NCBI GenBank assembly: GCA_003551665.1
Contig: PUNE01000079.1
Coordinates: 124,001-188,000, forward strand
Direction: 5' to 3'
Length of the DNA stretch: 64,000 bases
Source of the DNA: Halobacteroidaceae bacterium
GTDB lineage: Bacteria > Bacillota > Halanaerobiia > B1SED10-174
In this document: positions 43,136-51,047 of the stretch, piece by piece
Layout of the letters: each line of letters begins with the position of its first letter
Position numbering within the stretch: position 1 is the first letter of the stretch
Program-made: the position numbers and the translations under genes
The notes under the pieces: model-generated
Database searches by the model: none
Seen by the model: only the letters and a program-made list of their open reading frames with translations
What the model was told of the DNA's origin: nothing

Positions 43136-44518
43136 TTATCTTTCTTTTTTTATAATCCGCAAACCCATGTGCATTCCTGAAACATTTCCTTCTCCATCCC
43201 GTAAAAACTGGACTATGCTTTTTTCTCCCCTACGAGTTACTATGGCTTTATCAGCAGACGCAGGAATTAGTTCCTGCTTTTTTTCGTTTAACCTGATAAG
43301 GAATTTTCCTTCTTCCCGGGTTACATCAATTTCTGCCCCTTCCTGGGAGGTATATTTTCCAGGCCAGTCTCTGCTTGCCCTGGGAATAGAAGGTAATTTC
43401 TTATGAGGGATTCTTTCTTCATGCTTGGGAAGTCCCAGAAATAGATTAACCAGAGCATTCCATATCCGGGTAACGGGCATCTCCACAAGATTAATTAAAA
43501 CCGTTGCCACAACATTTTTCTCCGGGATAAATCCCAGGTGGCTGGAGATCCCCTTTAAACTCCCCCCATGCTCAACAATAGTATTTCCATAATAGTCAGG
43601 TTGAACCATGAACCCGTACCCATAATATTTACCATCCGGAAGAGGGAAATATGGAGATCCCATCCGCTGCAAATGATGAGAGGAGAAAAATGAGTTGCCG
43701 TATTTTAACAGATCCGGAACCTTGGTTTTTAAAAAACCTGCTCCCAGCATGGCTGGAGAATGGTTCCAGCAGGGAGCGGGAACGACCTCTTCGTCAATCC
43801 TTGCGTAAAGCTGGGTTACATCTTGCCATTTTTTTAGCATTTCTGGTTCAAAGGTTATTTTCTCCATTTTTTGGGGCTGGAATATTTTTTCCTCCATAAA
43901 TTTTTCCAGGCTCACCCCACTGACCCGTTCTACTATTGTCCCGAGAAGGGAATAGGCATCATTGGAATAGCTGAATTGAGCCCCAGGATTGCCCAGAGGG
44001 TCTGGTTTTTTTCTATTCCAAAAATCCAGAAGGTCTTCATAGGTATCAATGGGGGGTTCTTCTGTCCACTTCTCCCATTTTCCCTCTTCCTTCAGTTTCT
44101 TTGCCGTGGGATCACCTTCAATGCTTCTGACCATTGCATACATCAGGGCTGGAGTGGGTGGAAGCCCGGCAGTATGAGTTAAAAAATGGTGAATGGTTAT
44201 TGCGGGAGTTATCCTATCTCCAGCATTGAATTCAGGCAGGTACTTGACAACAGGATCCCCTGTCGATAGCTTCCCTTCTCTCTCCAGAATCATAATTGCA
44301 AGAGCGGTAAAAGACTTGGTAATTGAGGCAATTCCATAAACAGTATCTGCTGTGGCCCGGGTTCCCTCTTCCCGGTTTGAATAGCCAAACCCCCTGGAAT
44401 ATTTGATTTCTCCATCCTGGGAGAGACCCAATGATAGTCCAGGAATCTCAAATTCTTCCATGATTTCATGGATAAATTCTTCAAATTCGTCTTTCCAGCC
44501 AGTTTTAGGTGTTGTCAA
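43136..44518 (-). CDS. Class C beta-lactamase-related serine hydrolase (peptidase S12-like)
   Basis: A 460-residue serine hydrolase of the penicillin-binding-protein/DD-peptidase-like group. The nucleophile motif is S65-I-T-K68 (ASITKSF), with YSN in QFSYSNDAYS near 190 and HGG in VEHGGSLKG near 320 as the third motif. The C-terminal 100 residues form the accessory beta domain. No signal peptide is visible, so the protein may be cytoplasmic and act on peptides. The start is TTG 44518 with GGAGG 9-10 bases upstream, overlapping the dipeptide epimerase gene by 14 bases. That coupling suggests joint peptide or cell-wall dipeptide turnover. Confidence 0.87.
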   Translation of the reverse strand: MTTPKTGWKDEFEEFIHEIMEEFEIPGLSLGLSQDGEIKYSRGFGYSNREEGTRATADTVYGIASITKSFTALAIMILEREGKLSTGDPVVKYLPEFNAGDRITPAITIHHFLTHTAGLPPTPALMYAMVRSIEGDPTAKKLKEEGKWEKWTEEPPIDTYEDLLDFWNRKKPDPLGNPGAQFSYSNDAYSLLGTIVERVSGVSLEKFMEEKIFQPQKMEKITFEPEMLKKWQDVTQLYARIDEEVVPAPCWNHSPAMLGAGFLKTKVPDLLKYGNSFFSSHHLQRMGSPYFPLPDGKYYGYGFMVQPDYYGNTIVEHGGSLKGISSHLGFIPEKNVVATVLINLVEMPVTRIWNALVNLFLGLPKHEERIPHKKLPSIPRASRDWPGKYTSQEGAEIDVTREEGKFLIRLNEKKQELIPASADKAIVTRRGEKSIVQFLRDGEGNVSGMHMGLRIIKKER

Positions 44519-45599
44519 CGAATTTAACCTCCTGTCTTTTTATCTCAAGACCCAATCCTGGTTTTTCTGGAAGGGTACAAACGCCTCCCTTTACTTCCGC
44601 TCCTCCTATCACAGGATCTGACCGCAAAAAACCGGGAGCATCAAGATCAGCCCTGGTAATATTCCCAGAGCTGGCAACAAGGTGTGCCGCAGCTGTCATA
44701 GCCAGCCTGCTTTCAATCATACATCCCACCATGCATTCTATTCCAGCAGTGGCAGCCAGAGAATCGATTTCCCTGGCAGCAATAATTCCCCCAGCTTTCA
44801 TCAGCTTGATATTAATTAAATCGGCGGCCCCAGCCTTAATTACCTTTAGAGCATCTCTGGGCGAAAAAACAGTTTCATCGGCCATTATTGGAACATTAAC
44901 TCGATTACGAATAAAGGTCATGCCCTCAATATTTCCCCGGACAATGGGTTCTTCTACCAGCTCAACATTAAATTTCTCCATTTCCTGGATGGTAGCAACG
45001 GCTTCTTTAACTTCCCATCCCTGGTTGGCATCCAAACGAATTTTTGCTCTCCCTGCAATAGCCCCTGCAACTGCAGCCACCCTTTTAATATCTTCCTGAC
45101 TGTCCTTCCCAACTTTAACTTTTAACGCCCTGTATCCTTTTTCCAGCAGAGGTTCAACCTTTGAAGCCATTATATCTGGTTTGTCAATGCTAATTGTATA
45201 ATCACTTTCAAAAGAATTGTCATTTCCTCCCCAAAAAATATAGAGGGGCATACCATAAATCTTCCCCAACAAATCAAAAAGGGCCATTTCAACTGCAACC
45301 TTGGCTCCAGGATTCCCCTGAATAACCTTTTCCATCAATGCAGAAATTCTGCAAACCATACGGGGGTCCTCCCCCAAAAGAAGAGGTCGCAGAAATTGCA
45401 TAACCCCCTGAAGGACACCTTCCTGAAAATCCCCTGTAACCAGAGGCATTGGAGCTGCTTCACCCCAGCCAATATACCCTTCATCCGTTTCAATTTCCAC
45501 AATTACATTTTTTGCTTCGGAGATTGTACCCAGCGAAATGGTAAAGGGTTCTTTAAGTTTTAAATTCAGGTAACCCGCCCGGATATCTTTTATCTTCAA
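44505..45599 (-). CDS. Dipeptide (L-Ala-D/L-Glu-type) epimerase, enolase superfamily
   Basis: A 364-residue member of the mandelate racemase/muconate lactonising group. The catalytic and metal residues are visible: K160 and K162 (LKVKVG), D190 (RLDANQGW), E216 (VEEP), D241 (ADET), K265 (NIKLMKAGG) and the later DLDAP that in dipeptide epimerases binds the substrate amino group. It would interconvert L-Ala-D-Glu-type dipeptides from murein; the exact dipeptide specificity is not readable. It precedes the serine hydrolase and follows a XRE-cupin regulator by 150 bases. Confidence 0.88.
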   Translation of the reverse strand: MKIKDIRAGYLNLKLKEPFTISLGTISEAKNVIVEIETDEGYIGWGEAAPMPLVTGDFQEGVLQGVMQFLRPLLLGEDPRMVCRISALMEKVIQGNPGAKVAVEMALFDLLGKIYGMPLYIFWGGNDNSFESDYTISIDKPDIMASKVEPLLEKGYRALKVKVGKDSQEDIKRVAAVAGAIAGRAKIRLDANQGWEVKEAVATIQEMEKFNVELVEEPIVRGNIEGMTFIRNRVNVPIMADETVFSPRDALKVIKAGAADLINIKLMKAGGIIAAREIDSLAATAGIECMVGCMIESRLAMTAAAHLVASSGNITRADLDAPGFLRSDPVIGGAEVKGGVCTLPEKPGLGLEIKRQEVKFVDNT

Positions 45600-45715
45600 C
45601 TATCATCCCCCCTGAAAACATTTAAAAACTCACATCCCCGCGACAAACTTAAATATAGGTAAAAATATTTAACACCCTTAGAAAAAATCCTCTTTTTTGC
45701 TCCGCCGAAAAAGAG

Positions 45716-45746
45716 AAAACCCCTGTCCGGTAAAACAAGGGTTTGC
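45716..45746 (-). terminator. Possible weak terminator after the XRE-cupin regulator
   Basis: AAACCCTTG and CAGGGGTTT can pair on the minus strand around a ten-base loop, followed by TCTCTTTTTC. The pairing has mismatches, so read-through into the epimerase gene is likely. Confidence 0.4.
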
Positions 45747-45751
45747 AGGTG

Positions 45752-46306
45752 TTAAAACGAAGGAGGAGAGATGGCAAAAACAACACTTACTGGTTCATTA
45801 TCAATGTTTTCCCATTTATGAGGTTTCCCCGGAGGAATTCTTATGCTGTCTCCAGCATTTAATTCAAAAGCTCCATCTTCCAGGTAGATTTTTATTTTCC
45901 CGTTAAGTATCAGGGCCGCTTCTTCCCCATCATGGCTCATTAAGTTATCAGCAGTTTCCTCCCCGGGGTTTAATTTTAAAAGAACCAGCTGTATTTTCCC
46001 TCCCATATTGGGTGAAAGTGATTCATAAACAAAACCTTCACTGCTGGGCATCATTAATTTTTTTCTCTGTCCTCCCCTTACCACGAGGTTTTCAAAATTA
46101 TCTTCGTCTTCAAAAAAATTCACCAGAGGAATGTCCAGTGCCCCAGCAATAACCCGCAGAGAATTAATAGAAGGATTGGCATTGCCCCGTTCAATCTGAC
46201 TTAACATGGACGAGGTCAATTTTGTTTTTTTTGCCAATTCTTTTATGGTAAAACCCTTTTGCCTCCGGTAATACAAAATTTTGGACCCAATATCAATTTT
46301 TCCCAT
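45752..46306 (-). CDS. XRE-family transcriptional regulator with cupin domain
   Basis: A 184-residue cytoplasmic regulator. The HTH_3 domain occupies about 5-65 (GFTIKELAKKTKLTSSMLSQ, then IERGNANPSINSLRVIA). The cupin domain spans about 105-180 with DGEEAALILNGKIKIYLEDG and DSIRIPPGKPHKWEN. This architecture is the PuuR/SutR-like group, which often senses small amines or amino acids. It may control the downstream epimerase and hydrolase genes, but no operator was identified. Confidence 0.92.
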   Translation of the reverse strand: MGKIDIGSKILYYRRQKGFTIKELAKKTKLTSSMLSQIERGNANPSINSLRVIAGALDIPLVNFFEDEDNFENLVVRGGQRKKLMMPSSEGFVYESLSPNMGGKIQLVLLKLNPGEETADNLMSHDGEEAALILNGKIKIYLEDGAFELNAGDSIRIPPGKPHKWENIDNEPVSVVFAISPPSF

Positions 46307-46368
46307 CTCAAACCCCCTTCCCCTAAAAACACAAAACCCCAGAAGAAAAACCTAACCTTCCCCAAAAG

Positions 46369-46572
46369 TCAAATTCTCCGCCTGCGGCCCCTGATATGCA
46401 ACCAAATGTAACAGATAATAAAACCCAAAAGTGCAGATAGAAAAAGCATAATTATTTGTGGGACTTCAATTTCCCAGAATAAAAATTCTACACTAATTGG
46501 CTGAAAATTTTGGATTAAAACTATAAGAAAAATCACTCCTAGAATTATCATCAAAATTCTCTTATAATCCAT
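46369..46572 (-). CDS. LapA-domain small membrane protein
   Basis: A 67-residue protein with two helices (about 6-24 and 38-58) and a basic C-terminus (HIRGRRRRI). The NFQPISVEFLFWEIEVPQI stretch between the helices is typical of LapA/DUF1049 proteins, which work with LapB in lipopolysaccharide regulation in proteobacteria but are widespread and uncharacterised elsewhere. I start at ATG 46572 because AGGAGGAG lies just upstream; the frame is open to 46665, which would overlap the upstream gene. Confidence 0.83.
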   Translation of the reverse strand: MDYKRILMIILGVIFLIVLIQNFQPISVEFLFWEIEVPQIIMLFLSALLGFIICYIWLHIRGRRRRI

Positions 46573-46591
46573 TAATTCTCCTCCTTTTTTA

Positions 46592-47623
46592 TCAAATATC
46601 CTCCGGATAGGCCCTCTTGTAGGGTTTGGGAATAATATTATTCTCTCCAAGTTCCGAGGCAGCATTTAGTACCCAATTGGGGTCACGCAAAAGAGCACGC
46701 CCCAGAGCAACGAGATCCGTTCGCTGGTTACCAATGAGTTCTTCAACCATTCCCGGTTCTGTTAAGAGCCCGCAAGCAATTACCGGTGCTCCAAGTTCCT
46801 CTTTAATTTTCTGGGCATAGGGAACCTGGTAGCCAGGCCAGACTCTGGGTGCCGAGAGACCCGCACCTCCAGTGCTGACATCAAGAACGTCTACTCCTGC
46901 ATCAATAAAAGCCCCTGCTGCCCTCAACATATCTGCGAATGAATATCCACCATCAAAATATTCCACAGCAGAAATCCTTATCATGAGTACCTTTTCCGAA
47001 GGCATAACGCCCTTTACCACCTTTATAACCTCAAGGGGAAACCGGAGGCGGTTTTCCAGGTTTCCTCCATACTTGTCTTGGCGTCGGTTAGAATGAGGAG
47101 AAAGAAACTGGTGAATCAGATATCCGTGAGCCCCATGCAATTCAATAGCATCATACCCTGCTTCGCAGGCTCTTTCGGCTCCCTCCTTAAAAGCGTTTAA
47201 AACACTTTTTATATCTTTATTTTCCATTTCCCCCGGAGTAGAAAAATCTTTGGAAAAAGCAATACCACTGGGAGCTATGGTTCCCTGTTTTCCAGGTCTG
47301 GCTTTTCTGCCCCCATGTCCCAGTTGAATGGCAACCTTACTGCCATTCTCATGGATCAATTCAACCATTTCCTTAAGGCCCTTTACCTGCCCATCATCCC
47401 AGATACCAAGGTCATTGGGGCTTAACCTGCCCCTTTTTTCAACGGCTGTAGCTTCCTGGATAATCAAACCCACCCTGCCAATGGCCCTGGCTCCATAGTG
47501 TATTCGGTGCCATTGGGTTACCAGACCATCTTCACCAGAACAGTACATACACATAGGAGCCATAACCACCCTATTGGGCAAATCAAGGCTTTTTAAGGAA
47601 AAAGGGGCTAAAAGAAAAGACAA
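46592..47623 (-). CDS. namA: NamA/YqjM-type old yellow enzyme (NADPH dehydrogenase)
   Basis: FMN-dependent ene-reductase of 343 residues. MAPMCMYCSGEDGLVT near residue 21, QLGHGGRKA near 100, and the substrate/FMN-binding HGAHGYLIHQFLSP near 165 are the hallmark stretches of the YqjM subgroup. GLLTEPGMVEELI and DLVALGRALLRDPNW bind the FMN phosphate. It reduces activated C=C bonds; the physiological substrate is unclear. It has AGGAGG close to the ATG and a hairpin directly before that site. Confidence 0.92.
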   Translation of the reverse strand: MSFLLAPFSLKSLDLPNRVVMAPMCMYCSGEDGLVTQWHRIHYGARAIGRVGLIIQEATAVEKRGRLSPNDLGIWDDGQVKGLKEMVELIHENGSKVAIQLGHGGRKARPGKQGTIAPSGIAFSKDFSTPGEMENKDIKSVLNAFKEGAERACEAGYDAIELHGAHGYLIHQFLSPHSNRRQDKYGGNLENRLRFPLEVIKVVKGVMPSEKVLMIRISAVEYFDGGYSFADMLRAAGAFIDAGVDVLDVSTGGAGLSAPRVWPGYQVPYAQKIKEELGAPVIACGLLTEPGMVEELIGNQRTDLVALGRALLRDPNWVLNAASELGENNIIPKPYKRAYPEDI

Positions 47624-47636
47624 AATAGTTCCTCCT

Positions 47637-47671
47637 TATAGAAAAACTTCTCCTTACTAAGTTTTTCTATA
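47637..47671 (-). promoter_or_regulatory. Hairpin abutting the namA ribosome-binding site
   Basis: A 13-bp perfect stem TATAGAAAAACTT/AAGTTTTTCTATA has its nine-base loop reading AGTAAGGAG on the minus strand. The namA AGGAGG follows the 3' arm directly. No T run follows, so it is not a Rho-independent terminator for the gene at 47694. A translation- or stability-controlling hairpin is possible. Confidence 0.45.
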
Positions 47672-47693
47672 TTTTTCCCAAATTTCCTCTAAA

Positions 47694-48986
47694 TTAAAAC
47701 CCAAGTCCAACCGAAAACCTCAAACCAAACCCCGAGGTTCTCACTTCAGGTCCACAGGGTGAATAATAAGGGCTATCAAGTTCTTGCCACCTGGAAAGAG
47801 GGGTTCCCAGTCGCCCGACCCCCTCAAGGGCAATTGTCATCCCGTGTTCCTGTCGAAGATAATATTTAACTCCCCCCAGTATTTCACCAAAAAAACCGGG
47901 AGAAACCAGCAAATCCCCGCATGCTTCCACCATTCCCACTGTAAAACCTGCCCCTCCACCAAAGGTCAAGTATAGACTACCGGGGATCAGGGAAAATTCT
48001 CGAATGTGCTCTCCTCCCGTATCAAAAATAAAAGAGCCTCCCCCTCCAGCAAACCCAAAAATAATGCTACTTGAATGGGAAAAGGGTATTTCGTTACCAA
48101 ATCTAAATCCCATTAAATTCAACCTTCCGGGGGTACCATCTACTTTAATGGGCATGTTGCTGTAACCAATATTTAACTTGAGGCGGGATCTTCTTAACGT
48201 TTCTTCCAGCAGATGATCTTCTTTTACTGGCTTACGAGAATAAATTACTCTACCCCTGGAGATTTCCTCGCCTACAGAGGTTACTTCCAGGAGACCTATT
48301 TGCTCCAAAATTATTTCTCCCATTACTTCATCTGCTGTTCTTTCCAGGATTTGAAACCGCGACCCTGTTTTAATCCCCAGGTCTCGCCCCCCGAAAAAAT
48401 AGACTTTTTCTCCATCTATTTCCTTGATGGTGCTGGTTAACAGAAATTCTTCTTTTATCCCCTCAACAAAACCGGTGGAAAAACAATTTCCCAGCGCCTG
48501 AAACTGTGATGTTTCCCTGTTAGAATGGGAAGCAGTACCTCGGCCAGAAAAAAGAGAAATTGTTCTCCCCGTCATTGCATCGTAGAGTCTGACATTGATT
48601 TCCGCTTCAGCTTTATATTTTCTCTGGCCTGAATCCCAGTAAACCTCCAGTTTCTCAATCACCCCGGCAAAAAGAAAGTCCAATCCTGCTCTTTCCCCTA
48701 TTTTTTTTACTTCATCCACCTCGAGCCGATAGTAATTTCTCAAACGAAGATCCTCTGCAATTCGGTCAATTTCCCTGGATTTTATTGCATCAAAGCGTCC
48801 CATTTCCTGTAATACTTCCAGTAATTCTTCCCGGGCATAGTTAATATACTGGGAATGATAACGTCCTTCAAAATTGAGAACTCCGGCTTTCTGAGCAAGT
48901 GCTCTGTTCTCAGAAAAAAGGGAAAAAACAGCCAGACAAACAATAAAACTCAAAATCATTATATTCCAACAATTTTTTCTTCCCAT
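47694..48986 (-). CDS. Secreted CsgG-like protein with barrel-like C-terminal domain
   Basis: A 430-residue exported protein. A signal peptide (IMILSFIVCLAVFSLFSEN, cleavage likely after RALA near 31) is followed by a CsgG-like segment with ILNFEGRYH-type start (GVLNFEGRYHSQYINYAREEL) and AGVIEKLEVYWD, then a middle domain and from about 265 a Gly- and aromatic-rich strand pattern (FAGGGGSFIFDTGG, LYLTFGGGAGFTVG). It ends GFGLRFSVGLGF, a terminal Phe with alternating hydrophobics like outer-membrane barrel proteins. CsgG itself is a secretion pore; here the role is unknown. The barrel-like end supports a diderm envelope. Confidence 0.75.
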   Translation of the reverse strand: MGRKNCWNIMILSFIVCLAVFSLFSENRALAQKAGVLNFEGRYHSQYINYAREELLEVLQEMGRFDAIKSREIDRIAEDLRLRNYYRLEVDEVKKIGERAGLDFLFAGVIEKLEVYWDSGQRKYKAEAEINVRLYDAMTGRTISLFSGRGTASHSNRETSQFQALGNCFSTGFVEGIKEEFLLTSTIKEIDGEKVYFFGGRDLGIKTGSRFQILERTADEVMGEIILEQIGLLEVTSVGEEISRGRVIYSRKPVKEDHLLEETLRRSRLKLNIGYSNMPIKVDGTPGRLNLMGFRFGNEIPFSHSSSIIFGFAGGGGSFIFDTGGEHIREFSLIPGSLYLTFGGGAGFTVGMVEACGDLLVSPGFFGEILGGVKYYLRQEHGMTIALEGVGRLGTPLSRWQELDSPYYSPCGPEVRTSGFGLRFSVGLGF

Positions 48987-48989
48987 CTT

Positions 48990-49508
48990 TCAATTCCCCC
49001 GCTTTTTAGTTTCATTAAATGCCTTCCACATCTGGGCAACTGCTTCCTCTACAGGAAGGCCTCCCACACCTGTTCCCAGACCAGGTATCGCAACTTTTTT
49101 TATTCTTTTATTTTTTTGGGCAATCTGTAAAATTGCCCGCATAGCTTCCTCCGCATTCTTTGTTCCCTTGATTTTCCCCGGTTCAACCATTGTGGGAGCG
49201 GAGATAAAATAGGGAATAAGAGGATCTTTGGTAGAAATTAAAATCGCTTTTCCAACTGGCAATTGGCCTCCAAAACATTCTTTTATTTTTTCTTTTAGAA
49301 CCTTTTCCAGGTGAAAACCAAATCTATTACGAACAGCCAGGTCAAGACCACCACCCATATCCCCTCTGGAATTTCCTGGGCTGGCAATGGCATCACACGG
49401 GAGGCTACAAATATCACCCTCTACAATCTCCAGTTGTTTTTCCTGGCCAAATTTTTTCCGAAACTCCACACCAAGCCTCCAGTCCCTATAAACCAGGATA
49501 ACCTTCAT
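48990..49508 (-). CDS. Macro-domain protein (ADP-ribose-binding)
   Basis: A 172-residue single-domain macro protein. EGDICSLPCDAIASPGNSRG and GDMGGGLDLAVRNRFG give the ADP-ribose-binding loops; VAIPGLGTGVGGLP forms the second phosphate loop. The likely activity is ADP-ribose or O-acetyl-ADP-ribose processing. I start at ATG 49508, next to the upstream HD gene's stop codon; a TTG at 49535 is an alternative in the overlap. It precedes the CsgG-like gene by three bases. Confidence 0.87.
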   Translation of the reverse strand: MKVILVYRDWRLGVEFRKKFGQEKQLEIVEGDICSLPCDAIASPGNSRGDMGGGLDLAVRNRFGFHLEKVLKEKIKECFGGQLPVGKAILISTKDPLIPYFISAPTMVEPGKIKGTKNAEEAMRAILQIAQKNKRIKKVAIPGLGTGVGGLPVEEAVAQMWKAFNETKKRGN

Positions 49509-49509
49509 T

Positions 49510-50697
49510 TTAAAAATCTGCGATAATTTCGCCAAAGTTTATCCCCGCTATTTTTCTCCCGGAATAGCTTTTCTTGATAGCAATGGTGGCTTCCTGAAAC
49601 TCAGGACTTACACCACCATTTTCCAGAGCAACCCTGGCCTCAATGAAAGCAGCAAGGCGATCAATTGCCCGAAGCAGTTCACCATCCCGGGGATTAAAAC
49701 GGTTCTCATTATATTTCTGGCTAATTTCATCGGCTTTTTTTAACATTTTCTGTTTACCCTTTACAGTTACCAGGTTGCTAAACTCCTGGTGGGTATACAT
49801 TCTAATTTCGGGGAGCAGACTTTCGGGCAACAGGGGATAAACATCCCTTTCCATCTGTTCAACTTCGATTTCTTTAATCAGCTCATCAAGGCCCTCAATG
49901 GACCTTTTTATAGGGGAAATTATGTCCCTGGTTAGAACCTCAGGCAAATCATGAAAAAGACCGGTAAAAAAGTTGTTGTACCGGCGCCGGGGACAGCCCC
50001 CTATCTCGAGGGTTAAAAGATAGGCCAGAATAGCAACAAAAAGAGAGTGGCCCAGAACCGAGGTCCGGGGAATCCGGTGCAGGTGGGACCAGCGAGCCTG
50101 AAACCTTAAATGCCCTCCCAGGTCAATAAAAGACCGAAATGAACTGTTTTTTTCCAGAGCAATCATCCCTGGAAGATCTGAATATTTTTCCAGCCTTTCC
50201 CGGAAATTTTCCCTGATCTCTTCAATTTCATATCCCTGAGGATTTAAATTTTCAATTAAAGCAAATTCCCACCGGGAAGCATAATTGTGAGCTGCTTCCA
50301 AAACCCTCTGAGTTGTGTTGTTTTCTTCTCTGAACAGGTATTTTTTAAACCTATTAAAAAATTCATCTCCCAGGGGGGTCAGGAAGGTTTCCATTTCTTT
50401 AACCACAAATTCATTTAGCCTAAGGTATTTTTCCCGGTCCTCTTTAATTTTATAAAAAACTGGAGGTTTAATATCGGTAATCACCAGGCGCTGGAAAAGA
50501 TCAAAAATTCCCCCCTCAATTAAATCCATCCAGCTGAAATCCTCTTCAGCGCTGGAAAAATTCCCCAGAAAATATGCAACTACCATTTTGTGAGCCTGTT
50601 TATCCAGTTCAATTAATTCCATTGGGCGGAGCTTATCATTCCACCTTTGCATATAAGCTCCATCAAAAATCTTCAAAATCAAACTTTTCCTCAGCAT
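49510..50697 (-). CDS. HD-domain hydrolase (YfbR-like HD_3)
   Basis: A 395-residue protein with an HD domain in its second half: SVLGHSLFVAIL, FFTGLFHDLPEVLTRDIIS (HD near residue 240), and the downstream KADEISQKY region. The pattern resembles 5'-nucleotidase YfbR-type HD proteins. The first 190 residues are helical and of unknown function. Genes before and after overlap or abut it, placing it in the RecQ-to-NamA cluster. The nucleotide substrate is unproven. Confidence 0.85.
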   Translation of the reverse strand: MLRKSLILKIFDGAYMQRWNDKLRPMELIELDKQAHKMVVAYFLGNFSSAEEDFSWMDLIEGGIFDLFQRLVITDIKPPVFYKIKEDREKYLRLNEFVVKEMETFLTPLGDEFFNRFKKYLFREENNTTQRVLEAAHNYASRWEFALIENLNPQGYEIEEIRENFRERLEKYSDLPGMIALEKNSSFRSFIDLGGHLRFQARWSHLHRIPRTSVLGHSLFVAILAYLLTLEIGGCPRRRYNNFFTGLFHDLPEVLTRDIISPIKRSIEGLDELIKEIEVEQMERDVYPLLPESLLPEIRMYTHQEFSNLVTVKGKQKMLKKADEISQKYNENRFNPRDGELLRAIDRLAAFIEARVALENGGVSPEFQEATIAIKKSYSGRKIAGINFGEIIADF

Positions 50698-50723
50698 ATC
50701 CTATCGATCCTTTCCCGGGGTTT

Positions 50724-51047
50724 TTAAAAGGAAAATACCAGGGCCAAAAAAAGAACTATCTGGAGAAATAAAAGCATTTCCCACTTTTTTTGTAATTTGC
50801 TCGTTAATCCTTTCTGCTCTTCTAGTTCTTTTTTAAGAGAGGTTATTTTTATTATTGTTTCTTTATTAATTCCCCCTTTGGAATCTGATACCTGCACTGA
50901 ATCCTTACTCAGGGAATTTTTAAACTCTTCTAATTCCCAGATTTTTCTCTCCCAATCCTTAATTTTCTTTTTCAACTCTTCCAATGTCTCCTGGAATTCA
51001 TCCTGCAGGGTTTCCAGATCATCCAGTTTTTTCACCTCCCAGAACAT
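50724..51047 (-). CDS. Tail-anchored coiled-coil protein, unknown function
   Basis: A 107-residue protein. Residues about 8-85 are heptad-rich (DDLETLQDEFQETLEELKKK) and form a likely coiled coil. A C-terminal hydrophobic helix (MLLFLQIVLFLALVFSF) anchors it with no tail beyond. Its start overlaps the recQ-like stop by 29 bases in another frame. There is no recognised family. Confidence 0.65.
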   Translation of the reverse strand: MFWEVKKLDDLETLQDEFQETLEELKKKIKDWERKIWELEEFKNSLSKDSVQVSDSKGGINKETIIKITSLKKELEEQKGLTSKLQKKWEMLLFLQIVLFLALVFSF

